DNA of 64,000 bases from Rhodoferax fermentans (lineage in GTDB: Bacteria; Pseudomonadota; Gammaproteobacteria; Burkholderiales; Burkholderiaceae_C): positions 3,286,001 through 3,350,000 of the forward strand of contig NZ_MTJN01000002.1 in NCBI RefSeq assembly GCF_002017865.1, read 5' to 3'. The notes beneath the pieces are model-generated. The model searched no databases. It was not told where the DNA came from and was given only the letters and a program-made list of their open reading frames with translations. How positions within the stretch are numbered: the first letter of the stretch is position 1; every line of letters begins with the position of its first letter. Made by a program: the position numbers and the translations under genes. Shown piece by piece: positions 43,836-52,795 of this stretch.

Positions 43836-44792
43836 CACAAGACCCAGCAAACGCTCACGCGCTGCCGCGTACTCGCGTTTGAGCTGCGCCACAAAATCAG
43901 CCGTGCTCTGCACCTGGCTGATGGCGCCAATGCCCTGGCCACAACCCCAGATGTCTTTCCAGGCTTTGGCCTTGTCACCGCCAAAGTTCATGGCGCTCGG
44001 GTCGCTCTCGGGCAGGTGCTCAGGGTCCAGTCCGGCGGCGCGAATGCTGGGCGCCAGGTAGTTGCCGTGTACACCAGTGAACAGGTTGCTGTAGACGATA
44101 TCGTCGGAGTTGCTGGCCACAATCGCCTGTTTGTAAGCCTCTGACGCACGCGCCTCGTGGGTGGCGATGAAGGCCGAGCCGATGTAGGCAAAGTCCGCAC
44201 CCATGGCTTGAGCCGCCAGCACCGCACCCCCGCTGGCGATTGAGCCGCTGAGCACCAGCGGGCCGTCAAACCACTGGCGGATTTCCTGCACCAAGGCAAA
44301 CGGGCTTTTGACACCGGCGTGGCCACCGGCACCGGCTGCCACCGCTATCAGTCCATCGGCACCTTTCTCGATGGCTTTGTGGGCGTGTTTGTTGTTGATC
44401 ACATCGTGTAACACCACGCCGCCGTAAGCATGAGCGGCGGCGTTGATGTCTTCGCGTGCGCCCAGGCTGGTGATGATGATCGGCACCTTGTATTTGACAC
44501 ACAGCGCCATGTCGTGCTCAAGCCGCTCATTGCTTTTGTGCACGATCTGGTTGATGGCAAAGGGTGCGGCGGGTTGCTCCGGGTGCGCCTGGTTGTGGGC
44601 CGCCAAGGCTTCGGTGATCTCGATCAGCCAGTCTTCAAGTTGCTCGGCTGGCCGAGCGTTGAGCGCTGGCATGCTGCCCACCACACCAGCGATACATTGG
44701 GCGATCACCAGCTGCGGGTTGCTGATGATGAACAGTGGTGAACCAATCACTGGGAACGGCAAACGGTCAAGAGGCGTGGGGAGTCTGGACAT
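43833..44792 (-). CDS. nitronate monooxygenase / NAD(P)H-dependent flavin oxidoreductase
   Basis: The 319-residue TIM-barrel flavoprotein of the 2-nitropropane dioxygenase family begins LPTPLDRLPFPVIGSPLFII. It has the phosphate-binding region GAGGHAGVKSPFALV near residue 180 and LSGSIASGGAVLAAQAMGAD near 215. It oxidises alkyl nitronates or acts as an enoyl-reductase-like FMN enzyme. The ATG at 44792 is the best start, without a strong ribosome binding site. It lies just downstream of the secreted hydrolase gene. Confidence 0.87.
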   Translation of the reverse strand: MSRLPTPLDRLPFPVIGSPLFIISNPQLVIAQCIAGVVGSMPALNARPAEQLEDWLIEITEALAAHNQAHPEQPAAPFAINQIVHKSNERLEHDMALCVKYKVPIIITSLGAREDINAAAHAYGGVVLHDVINNKHAHKAIEKGADGLIAVAAGAGGHAGVKSPFALVQEIRQWFDGPLVLSGSIASGGAVLAAQAMGADFAYIGSAFIATHEARASEAYKQAIVASNSDDIVYSNLFTGVHGNYLAPSIRAAGLDPEHLPESDPSAMNFGGDKAKAWKDIWGCGQGIGAISQVQSTADFVAQLKREYAAARERLLGLV

Positions 44793-44823
44793 AGGATGAC
44801 TTTTCTGAATGACCCACAGCGGG

Positions 44824-45612
44824 TCAGTGACTTGGGTGCTTGATCCAGCGGCTGATCTGGTCCACCGCCTGGGCTTCCATACCGACATAACCGTGGTGAT
44901 GGAAAGCCTCGCAGGGGCCGCTTGTGGGCTCGGTGCCGCCGTCGACTTCGATGTACTGTTTGACCGGTGCTGACACCAGGCGGCTGATCAAATGCTGCGC
45001 CGCAGTGGGTGGGGTGATACGGCAGGCGTCGTGCTTGTGCTGAAAGATCAGGACCGGCACCGTGATGTCCTCCAGCGCGATGTCGGCCACGGAGCCACCC
45101 GACTGCGGACCGGTGACGGTGGAGCTCAACACCACGCCAGCAATCCGGGCGCCCAGTGCCACGCCGTTGGCAGCCGCGCTGAGGGTACCCTGGCTGGTGC
45201 CAACCAGCCACACCGGAACGGCGCTGCGCTTGCCAATGTCATCCAAGATGGCTCGCACATCGGCCTGATGCTCGACAGAGCGGCGATACGCCGGTGTCAT
45301 CTGTCTGGCGTCGTCCGGGTTGCCAACCAGGGCAACATTCAAACCCGCACGCGCGAAATCGTCACGCGAGCGGATCAGAAAGTTGCCTGATTGGGGCACA
45401 CCGCCCTTGAGCCCGATCCCACCATGGCCACCCGCAAACAACAACACCGTGGCCACGGCACCGTCACGCGGCATCCACCAGTAACTGATGCCCACATCAC
45501 CACGCGAGCTCAGGACCACCAGTCCGTCCTGCGCCATGGCCGAGGTCGCAGCCAGGCAGGCCAACAGCGCACCAAAGACCCAGCGCAGGGCCGAGTCTGA
45601 CCAGCGGCTCAA
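44824..45612 (-). CDS. exported alpha/beta hydrolase
   Basis: The 262-residue protein has a signal peptide (about 1-27, LLACLAATSAMAQ) and an alpha/beta hydrolase core with nucleophile GTSQGTLSAA near residue 150 and a late His in FHHHGYVG. Paired cysteines (CRITPP and GPCEAF) could form a periplasmic disulfide. Translation probably begins at TTG 45612, overlapping the TGA of the acyl-CoA dehydrogenase gene upstream; an ATG would remove the signal peptide. The enzyme's substrate is unknown. Confidence 0.77.
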   Translation of the reverse strand: MSRWSDSALRWVFGALLACLAATSAMAQDGLVVLSSRGDVGISYWWMPRDGAVATVLLFAGGHGGIGLKGGVPQSGNFLIRSRDDFARAGLNVALVGNPDDARQMTPAYRRSVEHQADVRAILDDIGKRSAVPVWLVGTSQGTLSAAANGVALGARIAGVVLSSTVTGPQSGGSVADIALEDITVPVLIFQHKHDACRITPPTAAQHLISRLVSAPVKQYIEVDGGTEPTSGPCEAFHHHGYVGMEAQAVDQISRWIKHPSH

Positions 45613-47399
45613 AACGCGTCCAGCGCCAGTGCAGTCACACAGGCCGCACCGTCCACAATGCTGTCGCGCAAGCCCGGCACCTTGGTCAGGATGTGGTCGG
45701 CATAGAAGCGGGCGACGGTGATCTTGGCCTGCATAAAGGCCACATCCTCACCGCGTGCCAGTGCCTCTTGCGCCACCAACAGGGCACGGCCCATCTGCCA
45801 GCCCGCCATCAGGTTGCCCGCCAGCATCAGGTAGGGCACGCTGCCGGCAAACACCGCATTAGGGTGTGCCTTGGTGTTGCCCGACACAAAGTCCACCACC
45901 TCGATGAAGGCCAGGCGCGCCGCCGCCAGGCGCTTGGCCATGACCAAGGCGTCAGGTGTGGCAGTGGCCGTCAATTCGGCTTCGGTACTGGCGATCTGAG
46001 CGGCGAGCGCCTTGGCGGTCTGGCCACCATCACGCGCGGTTTTGCGACCGACCAGGTCGTTGGCCTGGATCGCGGTGGTGCCTTCGTAGATGGTCAAAAT
46101 TTTGGAGTCGCGGTAATACTGGGCGCAGCCGGTTTCCTCGATGAAGCCCATGCCACCATGCACCTGCACACCCAATGACGTGACCTCCTGGCTCATCTCG
46201 GTGGAAAAGCCTTTGATCAGCGGCACCATGAACTCGTAAAAGGTCTCGTTCTGCTCCCGCGTCTGGGCGTCCGGGTGGTGGTGCGCCGCGTCATAGGCGG
46301 CTGCGGCCACACTCGCCAAGGCACGGCAACCCTCGGTGTAGGCACGCATGGTCATCAACATGCGTTTGACATCGGGGTGGTGAATGATCGGGCCAGCAGC
46401 TGGCAAGGAGCCATCCACCGGGCGGCTCTGGATGCGCTCCCGGGCGAACTCCACCGCCTTCTGGTAGGCCATCTGCGCAATCGCAATACCCTGCACCCCG
46501 ACACCGTAGCGGGCGGCGTTCATCATGATGAACATGTACTCCAGGCCCCGGTTTTCCTGCCCGACCAGATACCCCACGGCACCACCCGCATCGCCAAACT
46601 GCAGCACACAGGTCGGGCTGGCCTTGATGCCCAGTTTGTGCTCGATGCTGACGCAAGCCACATCGTTGCGCGCACCGAGCGAACCATCTGCCTTGACCAA
46701 GAACTTCGGCACCACAAACAGGCTGATGCCTTTGACGCCAGCGGGCGCGCCGTTCACTCGCGCCAGCACCAGGTGCACGATGTTCTCGGCCAGGTCGTGT
46801 TCACCCCAGGTGATGAAAATCTTGGTGCCCGCGATCTTGTAGCTGCCGTCGGGCTGCGGCTCGGCCTTGGTACGCACCGCCGCCAGGTCGCTGCCAGCCT
46901 GTGGCTCGGTCAGGTTCATGGTGCCAGTCCACTGGCCGTTGACCAGTTTCTCAAGGTAGATGGCATTGAGTTCACTGGAACCCGCCGTCAACAACGCCTC
47001 AATCGCACCGTCAGAAAGCAATGGCAACAAGGCAAAACTCATATTGGCCGAGTTCTGCATTTCCCCCACGGCCGAACCGATGGTTTTGGGCAAACCCTGA
47101 CCGCCGTAGGCCACCGGGTGCTGCAGGCCCTGCCACCCGGCTTCGGTGTATTGCTTGAACGCCGCCTTGAAGCCGGGTGTGGCGGTGACCATACCGTCTT
47201 TCCAGCTGGTGGGGTTCTGGTCGCCGACCCAGTTCAGGGGTGCCAGCACAGTTTCATTGAATTTGGCGGCTTCTTCGAGCACTGCCTGCGCGGTCTCGAA
47301 GCCAGCATCCTCCATGCCCGGCAACTGCGCGATCTGATCAATACCCGCCAAGTAGCGGATGTTGAACAACATGTCTTTGAGAGGGGCGGAATAACTCAT
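45609..47399 (-). CDS. acyl-CoA dehydrogenase, long-form (about 600 residues)
   Basis: The 596-residue flavoenzyme introduces the trans-2 double bond of fatty acyl-CoA in beta-oxidation and passes electrons to EtfBA, encoded upstream. Motifs include MNLTEPQAGSDLAAVRTKAE near residue 165, FITWGEHDL, GQENRGLEYMFIMMNAARYG near 275 and the C-terminal TIYEGTTAIQANDLVGRK near 435, followed by the extra ~130-residue C-terminal domain of this subfamily. AGGAG 6 bases before the ATG fixes the start. A terminator separates it from etfA. Confidence 0.9.
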   Translation of the reverse strand: MSYSAPLKDMLFNIRYLAGIDQIAQLPGMEDAGFETAQAVLEEAAKFNETVLAPLNWVGDQNPTSWKDGMVTATPGFKAAFKQYTEAGWQGLQHPVAYGGQGLPKTIGSAVGEMQNSANMSFALLPLLSDGAIEALLTAGSSELNAIYLEKLVNGQWTGTMNLTEPQAGSDLAAVRTKAEPQPDGSYKIAGTKIFITWGEHDLAENIVHLVLARVNGAPAGVKGISLFVVPKFLVKADGSLGARNDVACVSIEHKLGIKASPTCVLQFGDAGGAVGYLVGQENRGLEYMFIMMNAARYGVGVQGIAIAQMAYQKAVEFARERIQSRPVDGSLPAAGPIIHHPDVKRMLMTMRAYTEGCRALASVAAAAYDAAHHHPDAQTREQNETFYEFMVPLIKGFSTEMSQEVTSLGVQVHGGMGFIEETGCAQYYRDSKILTIYEGTTAIQANDLVGRKTARDGGQTAKALAAQIASTEAELTATATPDALVMAKRLAAARLAFIEVVDFVSGNTKAHPNAVFAGSVPYLMLAGNLMAGWQMGRALLVAQEALARGEDVAFMQAKITVARFYADHILTKVPGLRDSIVDGAACVTALALDAF

Positions 47400-47453
47400 G
47401 CTTGTCTCCTGGTTTTTTTGAGGCTTGAGTGCGCCAGTGCCCATGCTCTGGCG

Positions 47454-47481
47454 AAAAAAAAGGGCATCACATGGATGCCCT
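47454..47481 (-). terminator. intrinsic terminator after etfA
   Basis: On the minus strand AGGGCATC/GATGCCCT form an 8-bp stem with a CATGT loop, followed by eight T. It lies about 16 bases after the etfA stop, so acyl-CoA dehydrogenase must have its own promoter. Confidence 0.9.
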
Positions 47482-47496
47482 GGTCACCGGTTGGCC

Positions 47497-48432
47497 TTAC
47501 AAGGCAGCCACCAGTTCGGGCACAGCGGCAAACAGGTCCGCTTCGAGCCCGTAGTCGGCCACACTGAAGATCGGTGCCTCGGGGTCCTTGTTGATGGCCA
47601 CAATCACCTTGCTGTCCTTCATGCCGGCCAAATGCTGGATGGCGCCGCTGATGCCCGCAGCAATATAGAGCTGGGGGGCAACGATCTTGCCGGTTTGGCC
47701 CACTTGCCAGTCGTTCGGCGCGTACCCGGCATCCACCGCTGCGCGGCTGGCGCCGATGGCGGCACCGAGTTTGTCGGCCAGCGGCACCATCACGTCGTTG
47801 AACTTTTCCTGAGAACCCAGGGCGCGGCCACCGCTGACGATGACTTTGGCGGCGGTGAGTTCGGGGCGGTCGTTCTTGGCGATTTCACTGCCCAGGTAGG
47901 TGCTGCCACCGGTGACAGCCAAAGCAGCTACCGTTTCAATAGCTACAGGCCCTTGTTCTGATTGGGCTGCAGCATCAAAAGCCGTGGTACGCACGGTGAT
48001 CACCTTGATCGTGTCCAGGCTCTGCACGGTGGCAATGGCATTGCCAGCGTAAATCGGGCGCTCGAAGGTGTCGGGGCTGATCACCTTGCTCAGGTCTGTA
48101 ATCTGACCCACATCGAGCTTGGCAGCCACGCGTGGGGCGATGTTTTTGCCCGATGCGGTGGCTGCAAACAGGATGTGGCTGTAACTGGACGCCAGCGCCA
48201 CCACCTGGGCCGTGACGTTTTCAGCCACACCATGGGCCAGGCTGTCGGCATCGATGTGGATCACCTTGGCCACACCAGCGACCTGGGCGGCGGCACTCGC
48301 CACAGCAGCGGCATTGGCGCCGGCCACCAGCACATGCACCTCACCACCGAGCTGGCTGGCTGCGGTGATGGTGTTCAAGGTGGCGGGCTTGAGATGGGTG
48401 TTGTCGTGTTCGGCAATAACAAGAGAGCTCAT
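47497..48432 (-). CDS. etfA: electron transfer flavoprotein alpha subunit
   Basis: EtfA (311 residues) carries FAD and moves electrons from acyl-CoA dehydrogenases to ETF:quinone oxidoreductase. The C-terminal FAD domain has [33 protein letters not shown] and [34 protein letters not shown] sequence (part quoted). Residues coded by 47925-47970 (around [14 protein letters not shown]) match a dispersed repeat in frame, in a variable region before the FAD domain. GGAAG precedes the ATG. Second gene of etfBA. Confidence 0.95.
   Translation of the reverse strand: MSSLVIAEHDNTHLKPATLNTITAASQLGGEVHVLVAGANAAAVASAAAQVAGVAKVIHIDADSLAHGVAENVTAQVVALASSYSHILFAATASGKNIAPRVAAKLDVGQITDLSKVISPDTFERPIYAGNAIATVQSLDTIKVITVRTTAFDAAAQSEQGPVAIETVAALAVTGGSTYLGSEIAKNDRPELTAAKVIVSGGRALGSQEKFNDVMVPLADKLGAAIGASRAAVDAGYAPNDWQVGQTGKIVAPQLYIAAGISGAIQHLAGMKDSKVIVAINKDPEAPIFSVADYGLEADLFAAVPELVAAL
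47925..47970 (-). repeat. dispersed GCCCTT/AGCTAT repeat in frame within etfA
   Basis: On the coding strand CAAGGGCCTGTAGCTATTGA matches the orientation-A copies at 14279 and 3098 nearly base for base; the first arm reads GCCCAAT. It is translated as QGPVAIE. Confidence 0.65.
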
Positions 48433-48467
48433 GTGTCTTCCTTCAATCTGTGGGCTCAGGCGCTGGG

Positions 48468-49217
48468 TCAGATGACCTTGGCTTCGGTTTTGAGTTTGGC
48501 GACCAGCGTGGCCACGTCAGGCACCTTGATGCCGGCGCTGCGTTTGGGCGGCTCGGAGACTTTGAGGGTCTTGATGCGTGCGGTCACATCAACACCGAGG
48601 TCTTCCACCTTGATGATGTCGAGCGGCTTTTTCTTGGCCTTCATGATGTTGGGCAGGGTCACATAACGTGGCTCGTTGAGGCGCAAGTCAGCCGTCATGA
48701 CCGCAGGCAAAGTGACACTGAGGATTTCAGAACCACCATCGATTTCACGGGTGATGCTGGCCTTGCCGTCCGTCACTTCAATCTTGCTGGCGCAGGTGAC
48801 TTGGGGCAGATCGGCCAGGGCCGCGAGCATCTGGCCAGTCTGGTTGCAATCGTCGTCGATGGCTTGTTTGCCCAGGATCACTAGGCCGGGTTGTTCCTTG
48901 TCCACAATCGCCTTGAGGATCTTGGCCACCGCCAAAGGCTGCAACTCGGCTGCGGTCTCGACCAGGATGGCCCGGTCGGCACCAATCGCCATGGCGGTGC
49001 GCAGGGTTTCCTGGCACTGGGTGACACCACAGGACACCGCGATGATTTCGGTGGCCACACCCTTTTCTTTGAGACGCACCGCTTCTTCGATGGCAATCTC
49101 GTCAAACGGGTTCATGCTCATTTTCACGTTGGCAATATCTACACCGGTGTTGTCCGACTTGACCCGGACCTTCACGTTGTAGTCCACCACGCGTTTGACT
49201 GCGACCAGGACTTTCAT
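48468..49217 (-). CDS. etfB: electron transfer flavoprotein beta subunit
   Basis: EtfB (249 residues) pairs with EtfA and binds AMP. It starts [19 protein letters not shown], has [19 protein letters not shown] at about residues 33-51 and the ETF beta signature [19 protein letters not shown] near 140. The ATG at 49217 is chosen because an upstream extension lacks family similarity and a GGAG lies before it. It is the first gene of the etfBA unit, downstream of two palindromic operators. Confidence 0.95.
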   Translation of the reverse strand: MKVLVAVKRVVDYNVKVRVKSDNTGVDIANVKMSMNPFDEIAIEEAVRLKEKGVATEIIAVSCGVTQCQETLRTAMAIGADRAILVETAAELQPLAVAKILKAIVDKEQPGLVILGKQAIDDDCNQTGQMLAALADLPQVTCASKIEVTDGKASITREIDGGSEILSVTLPAVMTADLRLNEPRYVTLPNIMKAKKKPLDIIKVEDLGVDVTARIKTLKVSEPPKRSAGIKVPDVATLVAKLKTEAKVI

Positions 49218-49277
49218 AAAAACGTCTCTCCAAAGTAAAAATGAATGGCAAAACACACCGTGCACCGGTCAATTCCA

Positions 49278-49293
49278 TTGACGTGCACGTCAA
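49278..49293. promoter_or_regulatory. perfect 16-bp palindrome upstream of etfB, LiuR-like
   Basis: TTGACGTGCACGTCAA is fully self-complementary and lies 61 bases before the etfB ATG. From memory, MerR-family LiuR sites (branched-chain amino-acid breakdown) have ACGT-containing palindromes of this form in proteobacteria; that link needs checking. Confidence 0.65.
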
Positions 49294-49364
49294 CCTGGGC
49301 ATTTTATGCGGGCGTACCAGCCAGCCTGGTCAAACCACAGACAATCCGCCAAAAAACCAATAAT

Positions 49365-49378
49365 AGAACGACCGTTCT
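49365..49378. promoter_or_regulatory. TetR-type operator candidate upstream of etfB
   Basis: AGAACG-AC-CGTTCT, 148 bases before the etfB start. GAACG-N2-CGTTC sites resemble those I recall for TetR-type fatty-acid regulators in beta-proteobacteria (FadP-like). Confidence 0.55.
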
Positions 49379-49408
49379 TTTTTAGTATACCCACTGCTTG
49401 GCTTGTGC

Positions 49409-50674
49409 TCAAGCGGCGCGTTGATGAATGACACGTTGTGGGAAAGGAATTTCGACCCGGTTCTCGCGCAGCAGCTGCAAAATCGCCAGATTGATCGAGG
49501 AGCGCAGATTGTCGCTGCCGTTTTCGGGGTCGCGAATCCAGTAGCCCAGGCGGAACTCCAGCCCGTCAGCACCAAAATTCATCAGCGCCACCGCCGGGCC
49601 GGGCTCCTGCAGCACCCGCTCCTGCTGGGACGCCGCCTGCAGCAGCAGCCGTGTGACCAGATCCACATCACTCTCGTAACCCACCGACACCGTGGTGGAC
49701 TGCCAGACCTTGGGGTCGGCCAGCGACAGGTTTTCGACCCGGCTGGTGATCAGCATCTCGTTGGGCACAATCGACTCGCGGCCACTGAGCGAACGGATCA
49801 CCGTGTAGCGCGCATTGATCTCGGTGATGACACCGTTGAAGTTGTCGACCTGAACCGTGTCACCAATACGCATGCTGCGCTCAGCCAGAATGACAAAACC
49901 CGACACGTAATTGGCAGCCAGCTTCTGCAGGCCAAAACCAATGCCAACCCCCACCGCGCCACCGAGCACCGACAGCGCCGACATGTCGATGCCCACCGCC
50001 GACATCGCCAGCAGCAGCCCGACAAACATCAGCAGCGCCTTAGCCGCATTGCTGAAGGCCTTGCGCAGGCTCAGCTCACCACCGGTGACATGGCGCAATA
50101 ACTTGGACTCCAGTGCCGAAGAAATCCACAAGGTGATGATCAGCACCAGACCGGCGGTGAGGGACCCCTCGATGATCTTGCGCACCGACAACTGGCTGGA
50201 GCCGACCTTCCAACTGATCTGGTCGAGCTCTTCCATCACCACCGGCAACAAACCACTGACCCACAGCACCATGGCCAGCCAGGCCAACCAGGAGATGGTG
50301 CGCTCCAGAAAACGGATCAAAGGGGTTTCTTTAAACGCTGCCTGCAGCACCTTGACACCCAGCCGGATCACCAGCAGCGACATCAGCACCGGTATCGCAA
50401 TCTTGAACGCCGCCAGCGGCAGCGAATGGCCCAGCAGTTGGCGCGCCAGATAAGCCAGCGCCAACCACAGCGCAGGGAACAACACACCGTCCACAATGCG
50501 CCGACCAAAGGTGATGCTGTTGGCGTCGCGGCCCACAAAGGCCCGGGCGGCCAGGTTGGCCAGCAGCCAGGCCAGCAAGGCACAGCCGAGCAGCACCGCC
50601 AGTTCGATCAGGGTGCGGGTCTGTACCAGCGCCTCCAGCCAGGTTTGCAGGTCGTCAGGTTGCACCTCAGACAT
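49409..50674 (-). CDS. mechanosensitive channel of MscS family
   Basis: The 421-residue protein has about five N-terminal hydrophobic segments, then the MscS core: pore helix ALSVLGGAVGVGIGFGLQKL near residue 245 and the beta domain with ILAERSMRIGDTVQVDNFNG followed by TVIRSLSGRESIVPNEMLIT. Such channels release solutes upon osmotic downshock. The gene overlaps the deacetylase-like gene by 8 bases. The additional helices before the core classify it with larger YnaI/YbdG-like members. Confidence 0.9.
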   Translation of the reverse strand: MSEVQPDDLQTWLEALVQTRTLIELAVLLGCALLAWLLANLAARAFVGRDANSITFGRRIVDGVLFPALWLALAYLARQLLGHSLPLAAFKIAIPVLMSLLVIRLGVKVLQAAFKETPLIRFLERTISWLAWLAMVLWVSGLLPVVMEELDQISWKVGSSQLSVRKIIEGSLTAGLVLIITLWISSALESKLLRHVTGGELSLRKAFSNAAKALLMFVGLLLAMSAVGIDMSALSVLGGAVGVGIGFGLQKLAANYVSGFVILAERSMRIGDTVQVDNFNGVITEINARYTVIRSLSGRESIVPNEMLITSRVENLSLADPKVWQSTTVSVGYESDVDLVTRLLLQAASQQERVLQEPGPAVALMNFGADGLEFRLGYWIRDPENGSDNLRSSINLAILQLLRENRVEIPFPQRVIHQRAA

Positions 50675-51620
50675 CGGCCATCACCCGGATATGCGCCTCC
50701 ACGCTGCGCGCCAGCGAACTCATCACATACCCACCTTCCAGGCAGCTGATGACCCGCCCCTGTGCATAACGGTGCGCGACATCCATGATGCGGCTGGTGA
50801 TCCAGGCGTAGTCGTTTTCCACCAGACCAAGCTGGCCCATGTCGTCCTCGCGGTGGGCATCAAACCCGGCACTGATCAGGATCAGCTCGGGCTGAAACTC
50901 TTCCAGACGCGGCATCCAGGCGCCTTCGATCATTTCGCGGATCTCCATGCCCTTGGTGTAGGCCGGCACCGGCAGGTTGACCAGGTTGGGCGCACTCGAG
51001 TGCTCCCAGCCCAGCGGGTAAAACGGGTGCTGGTAAAAACTCACCATCAGAATCCGGTCATCCCCCTTGACGATGTCCTCTGTGCCATTGCCGTGGTGCA
51101 CGTCAAAGTCCACTATCGCCACGCGCTGCAGGTTATGCCGCTCCAGCGCGTATTTGGCGGCAATCGCCACGTTGTTGAAAAAGCAGAAACCACCGGCCTT
51201 GTCGCGACAAGCATGGTGCCCGGGCGGGCGCACCGCACAAAAAGCGGTGTTCATTTCACCGGCCAGCACCGCATCGACCGCGTCGGTGGCCGCCCCCACT
51301 GCATGCAGGGCCGCCGTCCATGTGTGAATGTTGATGCTGGTGTCGGGGTCGATCTGCAGGTGGTCGGCCCCCCCAGCGGCAATCTCCTCCTTGAGCTCGG
51401 CGTTGAGCCCGCGGATCGCAGCCACATACATGCGGCCATGGGCCAGTTCAATGTCGGAGGTGGAGGCCGGGGTGGCTTCGCGTCGGTCCAGCGCCACATC
51501 CAGACCGCTGATCAGCAGCCGGTCATCAATGGCATCCAGTCGCTCAGGGCATTCCGGGTGACCCGGACCCATCTCATGCTTGCGAAAACTCGGGTGAGTA
51601 AAGTATCCGGTCATTGACAT
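50667..51620 (-). CDS. histone-deacetylase-like amidohydrolase
   Basis: The 317-residue protein is a class II HDAC-like zinc hydrolase: GPGHPECPERLDAI near residue 19, RPPGHHACRDKAGGFCFFNN near 130 with the catalytic His pair, VDFDVHHGNGTED near 170 (Zn ligands Asp/His) and ISAGFDAHREDD near 255 (third Zn Asp). It removes acyl groups from polyamines, lysines or similar amides in the cytoplasm. The ATG at 51620 has AGGAG 10 bases upstream; a second ATG lies two codons later. Confidence 0.92.
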   Translation of the reverse strand: MSMTGYFTHPSFRKHEMGPGHPECPERLDAIDDRLLISGLDVALDRREATPASTSDIELAHGRMYVAAIRGLNAELKEEIAAGGADHLQIDPDTSINIHTWTAALHAVGAATDAVDAVLAGEMNTAFCAVRPPGHHACRDKAGGFCFFNNVAIAAKYALERHNLQRVAIVDFDVHHGNGTEDIVKGDDRILMVSFYQHPFYPLGWEHSSAPNLVNLPVPAYTKGMEIREMIEGAWMPRLEEFQPELILISAGFDAHREDDMGQLGLVENDYAWITSRIMDVAHRYAQGRVISCLEGGYVMSSLARSVEAHIRVMADV

Positions 51621-51663
51621 ACAGGTTTGTCTCCTGGAATGATTTTTTTGGTAAGGTTACCTG

Positions 51664-52584
51664 ATGGATATACAAGCAAAGCTTACAGCCCTGGTCAACC
51701 AGCTTAACACGGTGATCGTGGGCAAATTTGACCAAACACAAGATTGTGTGGCGTGTTTGCTGGCAGGGGGGCACCTGCTGATTGAAGACGTGCCGGGGGT
51801 CGGAAAAACCACCCTGGCGCACGCACTGGCGCGCACCTTTGGTTTGCAGTTTTCTCGGGTGCAGTTCACCTCCGACCTGATGCCCAGCGACCTGCTCGGG
51901 GTCTCGGTGTTCGAGCGCAGCCAGGAAGCGTTTGTGTTCCACCCCGGCCCGCTGTTTACCCAGGTGCTGCTGGCCGACGAGATCAACCGTGCCAGCCCCA
52001 AGACCCAAAGCGCCTTGCTGGAAGCGATGGAAGAAAAACAGGTCAGCATCGACGGCCAGACCCGACCCCTGCCCTCACCTTTTTTTGTCATCGCCACCCA
52101 AAACCCGATGGACCAGGTGGGCACATATGCGTTGCCCGAGTCGCAGCTGGATCGGTTCCTGATGTGTCTCTCGCTCGGTTACCCGAGCCGCGAGGCCGAG
52201 CGCCAGTTGCTCGGCGGTGCCGACCGGCGCGAGCTGGTCGAGGCCCTGCCCAGCCTGCTGAGCCCGGCCGAGTTGCTGCTGTTGCAAAACCAGGTGCTGG
52301 CGGTGCACACCAGCGGGCCCTTGTTGGACTATGTGCAAGACCTGCTGGCCGCCACCCGCTCTGGCAGCTGGTTTGTGCAGGGCCTGAGCCCACGCGCCGG
52401 CATTGCGGTGGTGCGCGCGGCCAAAGCACGGGCCCTGCTGAGCGGGCGCGACTATGTGGCGCCCGACGATGTGCGCGCCATCCTGCCGCAAACCATCGCG
52501 CACCGGCTGGTTCCCAGCGCCGACGCCAACCGTGGTGCGCGTGCCCAGGTGCAAGCGATGCTGGACGCGGTGCCGCTGCAGTGA
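51664..52584 (+). CDS. MoxR-type AAA+ ATPase
   Basis: The 306-residue AAA+ protein has Walker A EDVPGVGKTTLAHAL near residue 45, Walker B VLLADEINRASPKTQSALLEAMEE near 105 and sensor 1 FFVIATQNPMDQVGTYALPE near 140, the exact MoxR pattern. MoxR ATPases act as chaperones for VWA- or DUF58-domain partners, often in envelope maturation. It leads a run MoxR-DUF58-transglutaminase on the plus strand and is divergent from the deacetylase gene (43-base gap). Confidence 0.92.
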   Translation: MDIQAKLTALVNQLNTVIVGKFDQTQDCVACLLAGGHLLIEDVPGVGKTTLAHALARTFGLQFSRVQFTSDLMPSDLLGVSVFERSQEAFVFHPGPLFTQVLLADEINRASPKTQSALLEAMEEKQVSIDGQTRPLPSPFFVIATQNPMDQVGTYALPESQLDRFLMCLSLGYPSREAERQLLGGADRRELVEALPSLLSPAELLLLQNQVLAVHTSGPLLDYVQDLLAATRSGSWFVQGLSPRAGIAVVRAAKARALLSGRDYVAPDDVRAILPQTIAHRLVPSADANRGARAQVQAMLDAVPLQ

Positions 52585-52795
52585 TGGTTCTCCCCCGAAG
52601 CGCCTTCAGTGCATCCCCCTCAAGGGGGCGCACCCGGTGGCCTGGCCAAGCCAGTGCCACGGGTGCTCTGGCATAAAACCCGGCAGCGACACCTGAATGG
52701 CTTTGCCCAGAAACGCCTCAAAGGCCTCCAGCATCAGGCGACACACCTGGTGGCCTGGCCGTCCAAGGGCCAGGGGTGCACTGATCTGGAATCCA
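52585..52795. repeat. tandem pair of ~95-bp REP-like elements between MoxR and DUF58 genes
   Basis: DNA near 52582-52675 and 52697-52790 align over their length, sharing the block GGTGGCCTGGCC and the ending GGGTGC-type sequence, each with internal palindromes (CCCCCTCAAGGGGG in the first, TGGCCNNNNNAGGGCCA-like in the second). Translated, both give similar peptides (MVLPRS... and MALPRN...). I recall elements of this kind between genes in Comamonadaceae. The second copy contains the start of the DUF58 gene. Confidence 0.65.
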
